The notes below the pieces were generated by a model. It did no database searches and was not told where the DNA came from. It worked only from the letters and a program-made list of their open reading frames with translations. From assembly GCF_002803065.1 (NCBI RefSeq), contig NZ_NNBL01000036.1, forward strand, positions 29,006 through 93,005: 64,000 nt of DNA. Reading direction: 5' to 3'. This document shows, piece by piece, positions 49,988 through 57,933 of the stretch. The stretch is from Streptomyces sp. CB01635. Lineage in GTDB: Bacteria; Actinomycetota; Actinomycetes; Streptomycetales; Streptomycetaceae. A program made the translations under genes and the position numbers. Within the stretch, counting starts at the first letter, position 1. Each line of letters opens with the position of its first letter.

Positions 49988-51127
49988 ATGGTGATGCAAG
50001 AGCACGAAGTCGATCGCCGCACCCTGTTCCGGGTCGGCCTCGGCACGGCAGTCGCCGCTGTCGTCGGGACGGAGGTGTCGTTCCCCGCCGCTGCCGGTGC
50101 GACCCCCTTGCCGCAGTTCCCTTGGATCATCGACTGCGACACCTGGGGTGCGCGGCCGCCGGCCAGCCCGATCCAGATCACCGGCAACACCACCAACAAG
50201 ATCATCCTGCATCACATGGATTTCCCTAACGTCACGGACTACTCCCGTGAGCACGCCATGCAGTTGGCGCGTGACTGCCAGGACCTGCACATGGACACGA
50301 ACGGCTGGGCGGACACCGGCCAGCACTTCACGGTCAGCCGCGGTGGCTACGTCCTGGAGGGCCGCCACCGCAGCCTGGAGACCCTCGCCGCCGGCGAGCA
50401 CCAGGTGACGGCCGCCCACTGCCCCGGGGAGAACGGCAACGCCATCGGGATCGAGAACGAGGGCACATACATAACCGAGACCCCGCCCCCGGCACTGCTG
50501 CACTCGCTGGTGAAGTTGTGCACCACGGTGTGCCGGCAGTTCCACCTGAACGCGTGGGACATCTTCGGTCACTGGGACTTCCGCCTGGGCACCGACTGCC
50601 CCGGCATTGCCTTCTACCGACTCTTCCCCCAGATCCGCAAGGGGGTACTGCATTCCATGGGCGTGTCGCCAGCCGCGGCACCGGCACGGCGCTGGCCGGA
50701 CATCTGGCGGTTCGTCGACAGCCAGGTGGTACAGGTCGCCCAGTACCTGCTGGTGTACGCCGGCTACAGCGACCTTTCCATCGACGGCGTGTTCAGCACC
50801 GAGATGAACACCGTCGTCGCCGACTTCCAGACTAGCCACGGTCTCGCCGTCACCCCCGACGCCACATTCGACACGGCCACCTGGGAAGCACTCGCGCCCT
50901 CCCTGGACAAGGACGCCTCCGGGCTGCCTGTCCAGGCCGTGCAGTATCTGCTCACCATCAAGGGCTACGCAGACACCGTCAGCATCACCGGCACCTATGA
51001 CCACAACACCATGAAGGCGGTCCAGGACATGCAGCGCCTGCACAGCCTCCACCCCGACGGCAGGGTCGACCTCAGCACGTGGTGTGCGCTGGCCGGCGGC
51101 ACCGTCCGTGAGGCTCTCACCCACTGA
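49988..51127 (+). CDS. Secreted N-acetylmuramoyl-L-alanine amidase with two PG-binding domains
   Basis: A 379-residue exported amidase. The Tat-type start (EVDRRTLFRVGLGTAVAAVV, cleavage near 38) is followed by an amidase_2/PGRP domain with zinc ligands in IILHHMDF, a catalytic Glu/Tyr region, and HWDFRLGTDCPG. Two peptidoglycan-binding_1 repeats follow: VQVAQYLLVYAGYSDLSIDG...FQTSHGLAV, and VQAVQYLLTIKGYADTVSIT...MQRLHSLHPDG. It cleaves the amide bond between MurNAc and the stem peptide. ATG 49988 is chosen; the long upstream frame lacks a signal peptide. Confidence 0.92.
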   Translation: MVMQEHEVDRRTLFRVGLGTAVAAVVGTEVSFPAAAGATPLPQFPWIIDCDTWGARPPASPIQITGNTTNKIILHHMDFPNVTDYSREHAMQLARDCQDLHMDTNGWADTGQHFTVSRGGYVLEGRHRSLETLAAGEHQVTAAHCPGENGNAIGIENEGTYITETPPPALLHSLVKLCTTVCRQFHLNAWDIFGHWDFRLGTDCPGIAFYRLFPQIRKGVLHSMGVSPAAAPARRWPDIWRFVDSQVVQVAQYLLVYAGYSDLSIDGVFSTEMNTVVADFQTSHGLAVTPDATFDTATWEALAPSLDKDASGLPVQAVQYLLTIKGYADTVSITGTYDHNTMKAVQDMQRLHSLHPDGRVDLSTWCALAGGTVREALTH

Positions 51128-51558
51128 GCCATCACCAGCTGACGGCCGACAACCGCACCCTCGGTGAGCGGCCGCAAGGCCGCCCGCTCCAACGTTCGCG
51201 TCCACGGCCATCACAGCGTCGACCTCGAAGCTGAGAGCGCGGGCACCTGAAAACCCTGGGGGAATTCCGCTCAGTCCGGTCCGATGACCAGGGGAAACCC
51301 GTGGTCTGAAGCTTCCCCGTGACCTTGGACACTCGATGCTTACGCTGCGAGGGCGTGTCCTTGCTCGTGTCGTTGTCGGGTCTCGAGCGGGGTGAGGTAG
51401 CCCCAGACCGGATGCCTCATCGCGCAGTACCCCGACCGCGAGGAAGAGATCCTCGCCGGCCGCTTCGCGCGCCTGCGCACCGGTATCGAGACGACGCTGG
51501 CCGGCGTGAAGGCCGACGCGGAGGTGTAGCCGCATGCCAACTTCCCTCGGACCGCGCT
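51128..51558. other. Intergenic region with IS3-like and unassigned scraps
   Basis: The minus frame near 51340-51415 reads HPVWGYLTPLETRQRHEQ-stop, similar to IS3-type transposase ends. The plus frame 51416-51529 (YPDREEEILAGRFARLRTGI, ETTLAGVKADAEV-stop) looks like the end of an unknown gene. No intact gene. Confidence 0.4.
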
Positions 51559-52338
51559 CTATTCGGGGTCCGAAACCGCGTCCGCGTCAGCCTCCGCGTC
51601 GGCCTCCGCGTCGGCCTCCGAGTCGGGCTGCGGCCTCGTGTAGAGGACCTCGCGGGCCTGCTCCGCGGCGCGGAGCAGGCTCTCGGCGACGTAGTCGAGG
51701 AAGCGGGCGATGTTCTCCAGGCGGGTGGCGGCCGGGGTGCCGGGGCCAAGGACGGCGACGCCCTGGCGTGAGACCTCGACCTGCTGGATGAGAGCCTTGG
51801 AGCTGGCGAGCATCGACTGGTACCAGAGGTCGTCGTCGATGACGTAGCGCTCGCGGCGGCGTTCGTCGCGCTCTCTGCGCACGAGGGTCTGGCTCTCCAG
51901 GAAGGCGATCGACTTGGAGACGGTCGCCGGGCTGACCTGGAGGCGCTGGACGAGCTCGGCGGCGGTCAGGCTGCCGGAGTCGGTGGTGAGGAGGCTCGCC
52001 ATCACGCGCGACATCATCTTGGGCAGACCCGACTGGATCATGACGGTCGTGAACAACTCCTCGTACTCGCGCACCGCTTCGGGGTCGCGCCCGTGGAGGA
52101 GCGCGGGTGCCTCCTGTCCCCGGGAGGTGGGCTGCTTACGCCGGTGGGCGCGGCGTTCGGTGGCGCGGTGGGCCTGGTCGGCGCGGTAGGAGGTCGGGCC
52201 CCCGTTGCGCATGACCTCACGCGTGACGGTCGAGGTGGGGCGGTCGAGCCGTCTGGCGATCTCCGCGTAGGCGAGGCCGTCGGCAAGGCCCAGAGCGATC
52301 TCCTGGCGTTCGTGCTGGCTGAGCCTGCCTCCCGGCAT
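51559..52338 (-). CDS. HTH regulator with Ala-Asp/Glu repeat tail
   Basis: A 259-residue regulator with two DNA-binding-like parts. The N-terminal HTH_38/IS30-like helix-turn-helix is GRLSQHERQEIALGLADGLA-YAEIARRL-DRPTSTVTREV. A MarR/GbsR-type winged helix is in the middle (LTAAELVQRLQVSPATVSKS; FLESQTLVRRERDERRRERY). The C-terminus is an acidic tail of Glu-Ala-Asp-Ala units from a 12-bp repeat. ATG 52338 has GAGGAG upstream. It is divergent from the DUF4097-DrrAB operon, with repeated GTTGC motifs between, so it probably represses that exporter. Confidence 0.85.
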   Translation of the reverse strand: MPGGRLSQHERQEIALGLADGLAYAEIARRLDRPTSTVTREVMRNGGPTSYRADQAHRATERRAHRRKQPTSRGQEAPALLHGRDPEAVREYEELFTTVMIQSGLPKMMSRVMASLLTTDSGSLTAAELVQRLQVSPATVSKSIAFLESQTLVRRERDERRRERYVIDDDLWYQSMLASSKALIQQVEVSRQGVAVLGPGTPAATRLENIARFLDYVAESLLRAAEQAREVLYTRPQPDSEADAEADAEADADAVSDPE

Positions 52339-52401
52339 CGCGATCTCCTCCGTGTCTGTGATCCGTGGTGTCGCCAACCTTAGCGTTCACTCTCATTTCA
52401 A

Positions 52402-52495
52402 TGCAACGTTCGACTGGCTGTCGTTGCGTTAGAGTGCAGAATTGTTGCAACGAAATAGACGTTCTGGCCTGCGCTTACTGCGTTTTGGCGCAACG
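52402..52495. promoter_or_regulatory. Candidate operator cluster of the 51559 regulator
   Basis: Four copies of CGTTGC/GCAACG lie in the divergent intergenic region: TGCAACG (52402-52408), CGTTGCG (52422-52428), palindrome GTTGCAAC (52444-52451), GCGCAACG (52488-52495). The sequence is less GC-rich than its surroundings. Confidence 0.6.
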
Positions 52496-52590
52496 AGCTC
52501 ATTGCGTGATCCTTGAACGCTACGTAGCGTTTCCCTCGTCAGAAAGAGAAACCGAGGGCCGGAGACGGCACCCGATCAAGGAGCACAGTG

Positions 52591-53253
52591 ATGCAGAAGT
52601 TCGCCACCACCGCCCCCGTCACCGCCGTCCTGGACATCCCCGCCGGCCGGGTCCAGCTGATCGCCGCCGACCGGAGCGACGTCACCGTCGAGGTCCGGCC
52701 CGCCAACGCTTCGAAGAGCCGGGATGTGAAGGCCGCCGAGCGGACCACCATCGCCTACGACAATGGTGTGCTCCGGGTCGTGAACCCCGAGGGCGACCAG
52801 CACTTCGGCCCGTCGGGCTCGGTCGAGGTGACCGTCCAACTGCCCGCCGGCTCTGGGGTCGAGGTGAAGGCAAAGGCCGCCGAACTGCGCGCCGTGGGCC
52901 GCCTCGGGGACCTCGTCTTCGACGGCGCCTACCGGCACGTCAAGGTCGACGAGGCCGCGGGCCTGCGTCTGACTGCGACCGACGGCGACGTCGAGGTCAA
53001 ACGGCTCACCGGGCCCGGTGACATCAGCACGGCCCGTGGTGACATCACCGTCGCCGAGGCCACCGGCGGCAAGCTCACGCTGACCACCCAGTCCGGCGAC
53101 ATCACCGTCACCGCCGCGGCCGGCGTCTCCGCGGCCCTGGACGCGGGCACCTCTCACGGCCGCGTCACGAACAGCCTGAAGAACGACGGCAGCACGACCC
53201 TCGACATCCGCGCCACCACCAGGCAGGGCGACATCACCGCCCGCAGCAACTGA
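52591..53253 (+). CDS. DUF4097 beta-strand-repeat protein
   Basis: A 220-residue protein of the DUF4097 family: APVTAVLDIPAGRVQLIAAD, SDVTVEVRPANASKSRDVKA, VEVTVQLPAGSGVEVKAKAA, then repeating short strands (GDVEVKRLTGPGDISTARGD; GKLTLTTQSGDITVTAA) forming a beta-helix-like stack. There is no signal peptide. AAGGAG lies 8 bp before ATG 52591 (GTG 52588 is an alternative). It is the first gene of an operon with the ABC exporter; only 36 bp separate them. In Streptomyces this trio commonly confers drug export, with the DUF4097 role unclear. Confidence 0.85.
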   Translation: MQKFATTAPVTAVLDIPAGRVQLIAADRSDVTVEVRPANASKSRDVKAAERTTIAYDNGVLRVVNPEGDQHFGPSGSVEVTVQLPAGSGVEVKAKAAELRAVGRLGDLVFDGAYRHVKVDEAAGLRLTATDGDVEVKRLTGPGDISTARGDITVAEATGGKLTLTTQSGDITVTAAAGVSAALDAGTSHGRVTNSLKNDGSTTLDIRATTRQGDITARSN

Positions 53254-53289
53254 CCCCCGTCACGCAGCCCTCAAGAAGGAGCACTTCTC

Positions 53290-54246
53290 ATGACCAGCTT
53301 GGCCATCGCGGCGAACGGGCTGCGAAAGTCGTACGGCGACAAGATCGTTCTCGACGGCATCGACCTCGTCGTCCCCGAAGGGACCGTCTTCTCGCTGCTC
53401 GGCCCGAACGGCGCCGGCAAGACCACCGCCGTCAAGATTCTCTCCACGCTCATCGGTGCCGACGCCGGCGAACTGCGCGTCGGCGGACACGACCTCGCCG
53501 CTGACGCTCACGCGGCACGTGCCGCGATCGGTGTCACCGGGCAGTTCTCCGCCGTCGACGGGCTGATCACCGGCGAGGAGAACATGCTCCTCATGGCGGA
53601 CCTGCACCACCTGTCCAAGCGTGAGGGGCGGCGGGTCGCCGCCGAGCTGCTCGAGCGGTTCGACCTGACCGACGCCGCATCGAAGCCCGCCTCCACCTAC
53701 TCCGGCGGCATGAAGCGCCGCCTGGACATCGCCATGACGCTGGTCGGCAACCCGCGGATCATCTTCCTCGACGAACCCACCACCGGCCTCGACCCGCGCT
53801 CCCGCCACACCATGTGGGGCATCATCCGTGAACTCGTATCCGACGGCGTCACCGTCTTTCTCACCACCCAATATCTGGAAGAGGCCGACGAGTTGGCGGA
53901 CCGTATCGCCGTACTGAACGATGGGAAGATCGCCGCGGAGGGCACCGCCGAGGAGCTGAAGCGGCTCATCCCCGGTGGCCACATCCGGCTCCGGTTCACC
54001 GACCCGGCCGCCTACCAGCAGGCCGCCACCGTCCTGCACGACGCCGCCCGCGACGACGAAGCGCTGGCGCTGCAGATGCCGAGCGACGGCAGCCAGCGCG
54101 AACTGCGCTCGATCCTCGACTGGCTGGACTCGGCCGGCATCGAGGCGGACGAACTGACCGTGCACACCCCCGACCTCGACGACGTGTTCTTCGCCCTCAC
54201 CAGCGACAACAAGGTCCCCACTCAGCCCAAGGAGAACGTCCGATGA
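53290..54246 (+). CDS. DrrA-type ABC transporter ATP-binding protein
   Basis: A 318-residue nucleotide-binding subunit: Walker A GPNGAGKT (38-45), Q-loop in GVTGQFSAVDGLITGEEN, signature YSGGMKRRLDIA, Walker B RIIFLDEPTTGLDP, H-loop replaced by TQYLEEAD (Gln in place of the usual His, as in DrrA). The C-terminal extension (DUF4162-like, about 225-310) is typical of daunorubicin-resistance exporters. AAGGAG precedes ATG 53290. It overlaps the permease by 4 nt (ATGA). It exports a hydrophobic drug or lipid; the substrate is unknown. Confidence 0.93.
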   Translation: MTSLAIAANGLRKSYGDKIVLDGIDLVVPEGTVFSLLGPNGAGKTTAVKILSTLIGADAGELRVGGHDLAADAHAARAAIGVTGQFSAVDGLITGEENMLLMADLHHLSKREGRRVAAELLERFDLTDAASKPASTYSGGMKRRLDIAMTLVGNPRIIFLDEPTTGLDPRSRHTMWGIIRELVSDGVTVFLTTQYLEEADELADRIAVLNDGKIAAEGTAEELKRLIPGGHIRLRFTDPAAYQQAATVLHDAARDDEALALQMPSDGSQRELRSILDWLDSAGIEADELTVHTPDLDDVFFALTSDNKVPTQPKENVR

Positions 54247-55034
54247 GCTCCCTGTCCCTCGCCGTGCGCGACTCCTCCACGATGTTGCGCCGCAACCTCC
54301 TGCACGCCCGGCGCTACCCGTCGCTCACCCTGAACCTGCTGCTCACGCCGATCATGCTGCTCCTGCTCTTCGTCTATATCTTCGGAGACGTGATGAGCGC
54401 GGGTATCGGCGGCGGGGGAGCGGACCGCTCCGAGTACATCGCCTACATCGTCCCGGGCCTGCTCCTGATGACCATCGGGTCCACCACGATCGGCACGGCG
54501 GTCTCCGTCTCCAACGACATGACTGAGGGCATCATCGCCCGCTTCCGCACCATGGCCATCCACCGCGGTTCCGTGCTCATCGGGCACGTGATCGGCAGCG
54601 TGCTGCAGTCGATCGCCAGCGTGGTCCTCGTCGGCGCCGTCGGCGTCGCCATCGGCTTCCGCTCCACGGACGCCACCGTCCTGGAATGGGTCGCGGCGTT
54701 CGGCCTGCTCGTCCTGTTCGCCACGGCGCTCACCTGGATCGCCGTCGGCATGGGCCTGATCAGCCCCAACGCCGAAGCCGCCAGCAACAACGCCATGCCC
54801 CTCATCCTCCTCCCCCTCCTGTCCAGCGCCTTCATCCCCACCGACACCATGCCCGGCTGGTTCCAGCCCATCGCCGAGTACCAGCCCTTCACCCCCGCCA
54901 TCGAAACCCTGCGAGGCCTCCTCCTCGGCAGCGAGATCGGCAGCAACGGGTGGATCGCCGTTGCCTGGTGCATGGGTCTGACCGTCCTCGGCTACTACTG
55001 GTCGAAGGCGAAGTTCAACAGCGACCCGGAGTGA
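54243..55034 (+). CDS. DrrB-type ABC-2 permease
   Basis: A 263-residue membrane subunit with six predicted helices: LTLNLLLTPIMLLLLFVYIF, YIVPGLLLMTIGSTTIGTAV, SIASVVLVGAVGVAIGF, VAAFGLLVLFATALTWIAVG, NAMPLILLPLLSSAFIP and the last WIAVAWCMGLTVLGYYW. The DrrB motif IARFRTMAIHRGSVLIGHVI is present. It overlaps the ATPase gene by 4 nt, so the subunits are co-translated. The transcript runs into IS481 debris. Confidence 0.92.
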   Translation: MSSLSLAVRDSSTMLRRNLLHARRYPSLTLNLLLTPIMLLLLFVYIFGDVMSAGIGGGGADRSEYIAYIVPGLLLMTIGSTTIGTAVSVSNDMTEGIIARFRTMAIHRGSVLIGHVIGSVLQSIASVVLVGAVGVAIGFRSTDATVLEWVAAFGLLVLFATALTWIAVGMGLISPNAEAASNNAMPLILLPLLSSAFIPTDTMPGWFQPIAEYQPFTPAIETLRGLLLGSEIGSNGWIAVAWCMGLTVLGYYWSKAKFNSDPE

Positions 55035-55130
55035 CCTGGATGAGTACGCGGGCCATCTCCCGCAACCCGTCCCACCCCTGGGCGGCGTACACCGACACCA
55101 AGTCGGCGTGCGCCGCCCTTCGGCGTTCAC

Positions 55131-55345
55131 CCCGCGGCTGAACGGGAAGGCCGAACAGTCCCACCGGATCGAGGCCGAGGAGTTCTACCGGCTGCTGGAC
55201 GGCGTCATCATCGACGACGCCGAGGTCTTCAACGACAAACTCCGCGAGTGGGAGGACTACTACAACTACCGTCGCCGCCCATGGCGGTCTCGGTGGCCAG
55301 ACCCCATACGAACGGCTCAAGCAGAAGACCGCGACTCAGGCGTAA
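55131..55345 (+). pseudogene. IS481-family transposase C-terminal remnant (frameshifted)
   Basis: PRLNGKAEQSHRIEAEEFYR, LLDGVIIDDAEVFNDKLREW, EDYYNYRR, then after a frameshift near 55275 HGGLGGQTPYERLKQKT and a stop. This is the end of the integrase core of IS481-type transposases. The upstream part is missing. Confidence 0.75.
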
Positions 55346-55445
55346 TCGATGATCTTCAGTCGCACACCGACATCCGGCCAACGAGGGGGCGATCGCAGGC
55401 CTGCAACAGATCGGGAGTTGTCCGTGCCACGGTCGCTGGTATGGC

Positions 55446-55652
55446 GTGCGGCAGGTTACGCGGACCAGCGCCCCCTGGCACCGCGGCGCCGACCGCTACC
55501 CCTACCTACGCGATGCGGTGGCTGCCTGGCTGAACGCCCTCACACCGGGCTGGCGCACCGGCACAGGCCGCGACAGCGGCCGCATGGCCGGATATTTTGT
55601 TTGGCTGCTCGCCGAGAGCTTTCTTCGGATGTCCTTGTCGGTTACGAACTGA
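55446..55652 (+). pseudogene. Unassigned fragment
   Basis: The frame reads YPYLRDAVAAWLNALTPGWR, GRMAGYFVWLLAESFLRMSL. Protein-like but no start context or family. It overlaps the winged-helix gene end by 11 nt on the other strand. Confidence 0.25.
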
Positions 55653-56358
55653 CCGCGCCGGCCTTCTCGTGCTTGCTGTTGTCCTGCTCGGTTTGGGGCA
55701 GTGCGGGAGCCGGGGTCTTCTCAGTCGCGGTCTGCATGGCAACTGACGTGTAGAGGACCGAGGCGCCCTGCTTCGACCGGTGAGCCTGGCTCTTGGCGAC
55801 AAGGTTCTCGAGCGTGGTGCGCACGACGGTCGACTTGATGGTGCGCTGGGGGTGGGCCTGGGCCAGCGCCGAGGTGACCTCCGCCGCGGAACGGGGTGCT
55901 TTCTGCTGGTCGAGGTGGGTGCGGATGAGGGCGATCAGCGTGGGCTGCGCCGATGCCGATGCCGATGCCGATGCCGATGCCGATGCGGTAGCCGCCTTCG
56001 GCTCCGCGCCCTGGGCCTTCTCCTTCTTGGCCTGCGCAGTGGTCTTCTTCGTGCTGGGGGCCTTGGCTGCGGTCTTGGACGGGGCGCGCCGGGTGGTGGT
56101 GTTCTTGCCGGACGCCTGCTGCGGGAGGGACGTCGAAGGCTCCGGGGTGCTCGGCGCGGCTGCCGGTCGGCTGCCGAGCGTCTTCTGGATGCTGTGGAGC
56201 ACGCTCTGGTCGTCCTGCAGGATGCGCAACTGCGCCTGCAGGGCGGAGAGCTCGGCGCCGATACGTTCTTGCTCTTTGGTATTGAGCTTGAGGTCCTGTG
56301 CGACCTGAGTGGCGTACTGAGATGTCACGCTGGTGATGGTGACGGGGTTGTCAGTCAT
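55642..56358 (-). CDS. Winged-helix-like regulatory protein with Ala-Ser repeat linker
   Basis: A 238-residue protein. The N-terminal coiled-coil-like helix is QVAQDLKLNTKEQERIGAEL-SALQAQLRILQDDQ (about 17-52). A long basic Ala/Lys/Ser linker follows, containing six Ala-Ser units from the GCCGAT array. A C-terminal winged-helix (about 148-200) reads LIALIRTHLDQQKAPRSAAE, VTSALAQAHPQRTIKSTVVR, TTLENLVAKSQAHR. ATG 56358 has AGAGG upstream. The layout suggests a dimeric DNA-binding protein. Target unknown. Confidence 0.75.
   Translation of the reverse strand: MTDNPVTITSVTSQYATQVAQDLKLNTKEQERIGAELSALQAQLRILQDDQSVLHSIQKTLGSRPAAAPSTPEPSTSLPQQASGKNTTTRRAPSKTAAKAPSTKKTTAQAKKEKAQGAEPKAATASASASASASASAQPTLIALIRTHLDQQKAPRSAAEVTSALAQAHPQRTIKSTVVRTTLENLVAKSQAHRSKQGASVLYTSVAMQTATEKTPAPALPQTEQDNSKHEKAGAVSS
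55949..55984 (-). repeat. GCCGAT hexanucleotide array (6 units), second locus
   Basis: Six perfect GCCGAT units on the plus strand, encoding Ala-Ser on the minus strand within the linker of the winged-helix protein. Same unit and copy number as 23936-23971. Confidence 0.9.
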
Positions 56359-57257
56359 GGTGTTGGCCTCTTTTCAGTTCGGCAGTAATGGCGGACCAAT
56401 GTGAGTGCTGCCGAGGTAGGTGCGCCCGCCTGTTCGTGTACTGCCGTGGCGAATGGTGGTGTGGCGGCGTAGCGATAGTACGCATGGGTGATGGCTCATG
56501 TTCCCATCGAGTGATGGTTCCACCCTGCATTGAGGGTTGAACCTTTGTGCAGGGCGGCCCTTTGGGCTGGGGCCGATGCGGGTGAACCCGGCAGGTTGGT
56601 GATTGTTGGCAGGCGCCAGCAGACGGCCTTCGGGCCTTCCCTCGTGAAGGTGGGCGCGCGGTTATTGATTTCGCGGCGAGCGTGAGTCTAGGGGTGTGGT
56701 GTCTGTGTTCGTATTCGTTGGGGCTGAGGTGGCCGTTGGCGGAGTGCCGGCGGCGAGTGTTGTAGCGGGTCAGTGATCGCTTGTCGGCGCACCGACAGCA
56801 GTTCCACGTAGTCGTGCCGGATGTCAGTGGTGCTGGATTCCAGCGATCTTGAGCTGCTCCGTCCGTCGGCGGAGATCACCCTGACACCACCTCGCCCGGG
56901 AGGTCTCGCCCAGCCGGAGCGCGGAATCTTTGTTACTCACTTTCGGGTGAACGGGTCTGTGCTGGCGGGGTGGCGCGGCGTGGCGCAGGGTCACAGCAGG
57001 CCTGTGATTTCTAGGGATGTGGGCCTGACAGGGCGTCAACTCGATGCATTCAGCCATTAAATGGTCATTACAGGCGAATGTCACAGGAAACTGTGAATAC
57101 CATGATGACCTTCGCGTTTCCTCCAAATTCCTGGGTGTGGGCTGCAGGGTGGTGGGCGGCCAGCCGGCCGCCCACCAGCACAACACACCCCGCTGGCCTG
57201 AGGTTTTCGCTGCCGCGACCTGGCCTGGGTGTGAGCACCATGTGAAGGAGGACCCTC
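56359..57257. other. Long intergenic region with IS3 debris
   Basis: No intact gene in about 900 bp. The minus frame near 56670-56790 reads RYNTRRRHSANGHLSPNEYE, the end of an IS3-type transposase. A hairpin lies at 57151-57176. The rest is unassigned. Confidence 0.5.
57151..57176. terminator. Hairpin upstream of the lamin-tail gene
   Basis: GGTGGGCGGCC pairs perfectly with GGCCGCCCACC over the loop AGCC. It could isolate the downstream gene from upstream transcription. Confidence 0.5.
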
Positions 57258-57389
57258 GTGTCCGTCTCTGCTTCTGTGCGCCGTCTGACTGCTGTCGCGG
57301 CTGTCGCGGCCGCCACCGTGGGCGCGCTTGCGCTCCCGGTCGCGGCCGCCGGCCACCCTGTGGCCCGCCCGCACGGCACGGTCTACCTT
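57258..57389 (+). pseudogene. Lamin-tail-domain secreted protein, 5' part
   Basis: GTG 57258, with GAAGGAGGA upstream, encodes a signal peptide (VRRLTAVAAVAAATVGALAL, cleavage near AAAGHP) and ends HGTVYL at the IS605 border. The rest of the gene lies at 59309-59647, beyond the element. Together they would form a small exported LTD protein of about 155 residues. Confidence 0.75.
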
Positions 57390-57484
57390 TGATCTTGGCC
57401 AGTGCTCCGCCGTTTACGGCGGGGGTGAAGGCCATCTCAGGGCTGCTCTGGCCCGCGCGTTCGCACGGGTTTGCAGTGTTGTCC

Positions 57485-57916
57485 TCAGCCGGTGGGGCGC
57501 TGCTGGTTTTCGATGTACTGCTTGACGACGGTCAGCGGTGTGCCGCCGCAGGATCCGGCGAAGTAGGAGCCGGACCAGAAGTGTCCGCCCCACAGGTAGC
57601 GGCGGACGTGGTTGTCGTATTCCTGGCGAAGCCTGCGGGAGCTGACGCCCTTGAGGGAGTTGACCAGTTTGGAGAGCTGGACCTTGGGCGGATAGTGCAC
57701 GAGTAGATGCACATGGTCCTGCTCGCCGTTGAACTGCTTGAGTTCGGCCTCGAAGTCGGTGCAGACGTCGCGCATGATCTCCTCGGTGCGCGTCAGCATG
57801 GCGTCGGTGAATGCCTTACGCCGATACTTGGTGACGAATACCAAGTGGACGTGAAGGTTATAAACGACGTGACGGCCGGTGCGTACGTCAGGATTCGGGT
57901 TCCATCGTGGTGACAT
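57485..57916 (-). CDS. tnpA: IS200-type TnpA, Y1 HUH transposase
   Basis: A 143-residue Y1 transposase: VVYNLHVHLVFVTKYRRKAF at the N-terminus, HUH motif His68-Val-His70 (DHVHLLVHY), catalytic Tyr134 (VVKQYIENQ). Full length for the family, no lesions. It is divergent from tnpB with 17 bp between starts. It catalyses single-strand excision and insertion of the element via end hairpins. Confidence 0.95.
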   Translation of the reverse strand: MSPRWNPNPDVRTGRHVVYNLHVHLVFVTKYRRKAFTDAMLTRTEEIMRDVCTDFEAELKQFNGEQDHVHLLVHYPPKVQLSKLVNSLKGVSSRRLRQEYDNHVRRYLWGGHFWSGSYFAGSCGGTPLTVVKQYIENQQRPTG

Positions 57917-57933
57917 AAGCCAACGGTAGTAGG

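Noticed and set aside
54222..55130. 302-residue minus-strand open frame opposite drrB
   Set aside because: Asp/Glu/Gly-rich shadow of the permease; no start context or domain.
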